Assembly (NCBI RefSeq): GCF_001938985.1
Contig: NZ_MKIN01000020.1
Coordinates: 310,001 to 374,000 of the forward strand
DNA length: 64,000 nucleotides
From: Gillisella taibaishanensis
GTDB taxonomy: Bacteria > Pseudomonadota > Alphaproteobacteria > Rhizobiales > Rhizobiaceae
Direction: 5' to 3'
The translations under genes were made by a program, and so were the position numbers. Positions 63,646 to 64,000 of the stretch are shown piece after piece (positions within the stretch are counted from its first letter, which is position 1; the number at the start of each line of letters is the position of its first letter). The notes under the pieces were generated by a model. The model was not told where the DNA came from, made no database searches, and saw nothing but the letters and a program-made list of their open reading frames with translations.

Positions 63646-64000
63646 CAGGAGGCGGCCTTAGCATCAGGTGGCGAGGCAATGACGGTGCCGGATGCGATCG
63701 GCGTTCCCCGCAGAAACTCGATAGCGTCCAACGGTTTGCCACCGGCCTTTTGCAGCTTCAGGAGCTGGATTGCACCGTCAGCGCAGGCGATGGTGAGCGC
63801 GCCGTCCAGCACGGTGCCGGGTGCCGTTCCAGCAGGGTAGGGGGTATCGGCAAGGCGGCTCGCGAGAACCTTGATCCGTTCCGGCTTGCCGTGGATCTCG
63901 GCTTCGAACCAGGCGCCCGGAAAGGGCGAGAGACCGCGGATATGATTATGCACTGCGCCAGCCGCACGACGGAAATCGATTCGTGTTTCGCCCTTGTCGA
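63645..64000 (-). CDS. fmt: Methionyl-tRNA formyltransferase, 3' end
   Basis: Only the last 118 codons are in the window; the frame is open to the right edge. The visible part is the C-terminal OB-fold tRNA-binding domain, starting with [29 protein letters not shown], the signature after the catalytic domain. This enzyme formylates the initiator Met-tRNA. It overlaps truA by one base; the gene is usually preceded by def, which would lie beyond the edge. The truncation is from the window. Confidence 0.93.
   Translation of the reverse strand, partial: DKGETRIDFRRAAGAVHNHIRGLSPFPGAWFEAEIHGKPERIKVLASRLADTPYPAGTAPGTVLDGALTIACADGAIQLLKLQKAGGKPLDAIEFLRGTPIASGTVIASPPDAKAAS

Noticed and set aside
1..64000. 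CRISPR arrays, prophage, transposase, toxin-antitoxin or defence genes
   Set aside because: Reading all gaps and frames gave no regularly spaced repeats and no matching proteins; the repeats present are short rhizobial intergenic elements or local tandem duplications.

Overview
The window looks like core chromosome from an alphaproteobacterium of the Rhizobiaceae (Agrobacterium / Allorhizobium / Rhizobium). The support is: a GcrA cell-cycle regulator whose upstream region carries clustered GANTC (CcrM) sites and a CtrA-like box; a phoR-pstSCAB-phoU-phoB cluster with a tandem PHO box; the orders argD-argF-hslO, rpmH-rnpA-yidC-engB-(ECF block)-argB and dapD-dapE-(membrane protein), with truA-fmt convergent; and rhizobial-type intergenic repeat elements. 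No phage, plasmid, CRISPR array, insertion sequence or recognisable defence island was found. The two tRNA genes have no integrase beside them.

Layout. 1-4.9 kb: 5' part of a chemoreceptor gene, tRNA-Thr(CGT), a nitronate monooxygenase-like gene, a one-pass membrane protein, and polyphosphate kinase 2. 5.1-13.4 kb: the phosphate block phoR, pstS, pstC, pstA, pstB, phoU, phoB. 13.5-18 kb: gcrA, argD, argF, hslO. 18-24.2 kb: glycerate kinase, a DsbA-like thiol protein, a lone receiver, an SDR, glgX, a BON protein. 24.4-33.3 kb: fadD, pgi, an SDR, fructokinase, pyrE, a membrane GGDEF protein, pyrC. 33.5-39.1 kb: a four-gene signalling operon (receiver, periplasmic SUOX-fold protein, hybrid kinase with HPt, HD-GYP response regulator) and a Crp/Fnr regulator. 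39.3-46 kb: proline-racemase-family enzyme, lipoprotein hydrolase, CoA-transferase, an unknown protein, tRNA-Arg(ACG), an orphan histidine kinase. 46.4-54 kb: rpmH, rnpA, yidC, engB, a fasciclin / anti-sigma / ECF sigma block, argB, ribokinase. 54-64 kb: rmuC, a globin-coupled chemoreceptor, a stand-alone flgE, a LOG-family gene, dapD, dapE, a membrane protein, truA, and the 3' end of fmt.

How genes work together. PhoR/PhoB would sense phosphate through PstSCAB-PhoU and act on the PHO box before pstS; ppk2, divergent from phoR, handles stored polyphosphate. The signalling block links a kinase to cyclic-di-GMP turnover (HD-GYP, with a GGDEF gene nearby). The chemoreceptors and the hook gene belong to motility but are scattered.

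The most interesting items are the SUOX-fold/hybrid-kinase/HD-GYP operon, which resembles the pterin-responsive PruR-DcpA idea from Agrobacterium; the dense GANTC plus CtrA-like control region of gcrA; two matching palindromes overlapping the promoters of fadD and the nitronate monooxygenase gene; a sigma-32-like promoter before hslO; an isolated flgE; and a possible 38-residue membrane protein with an ACG in the start position. I found no wholly novel system. Starts were re-chosen from ribosome-binding sites where the longest reading frame looked too long. All homology statements are by eye.
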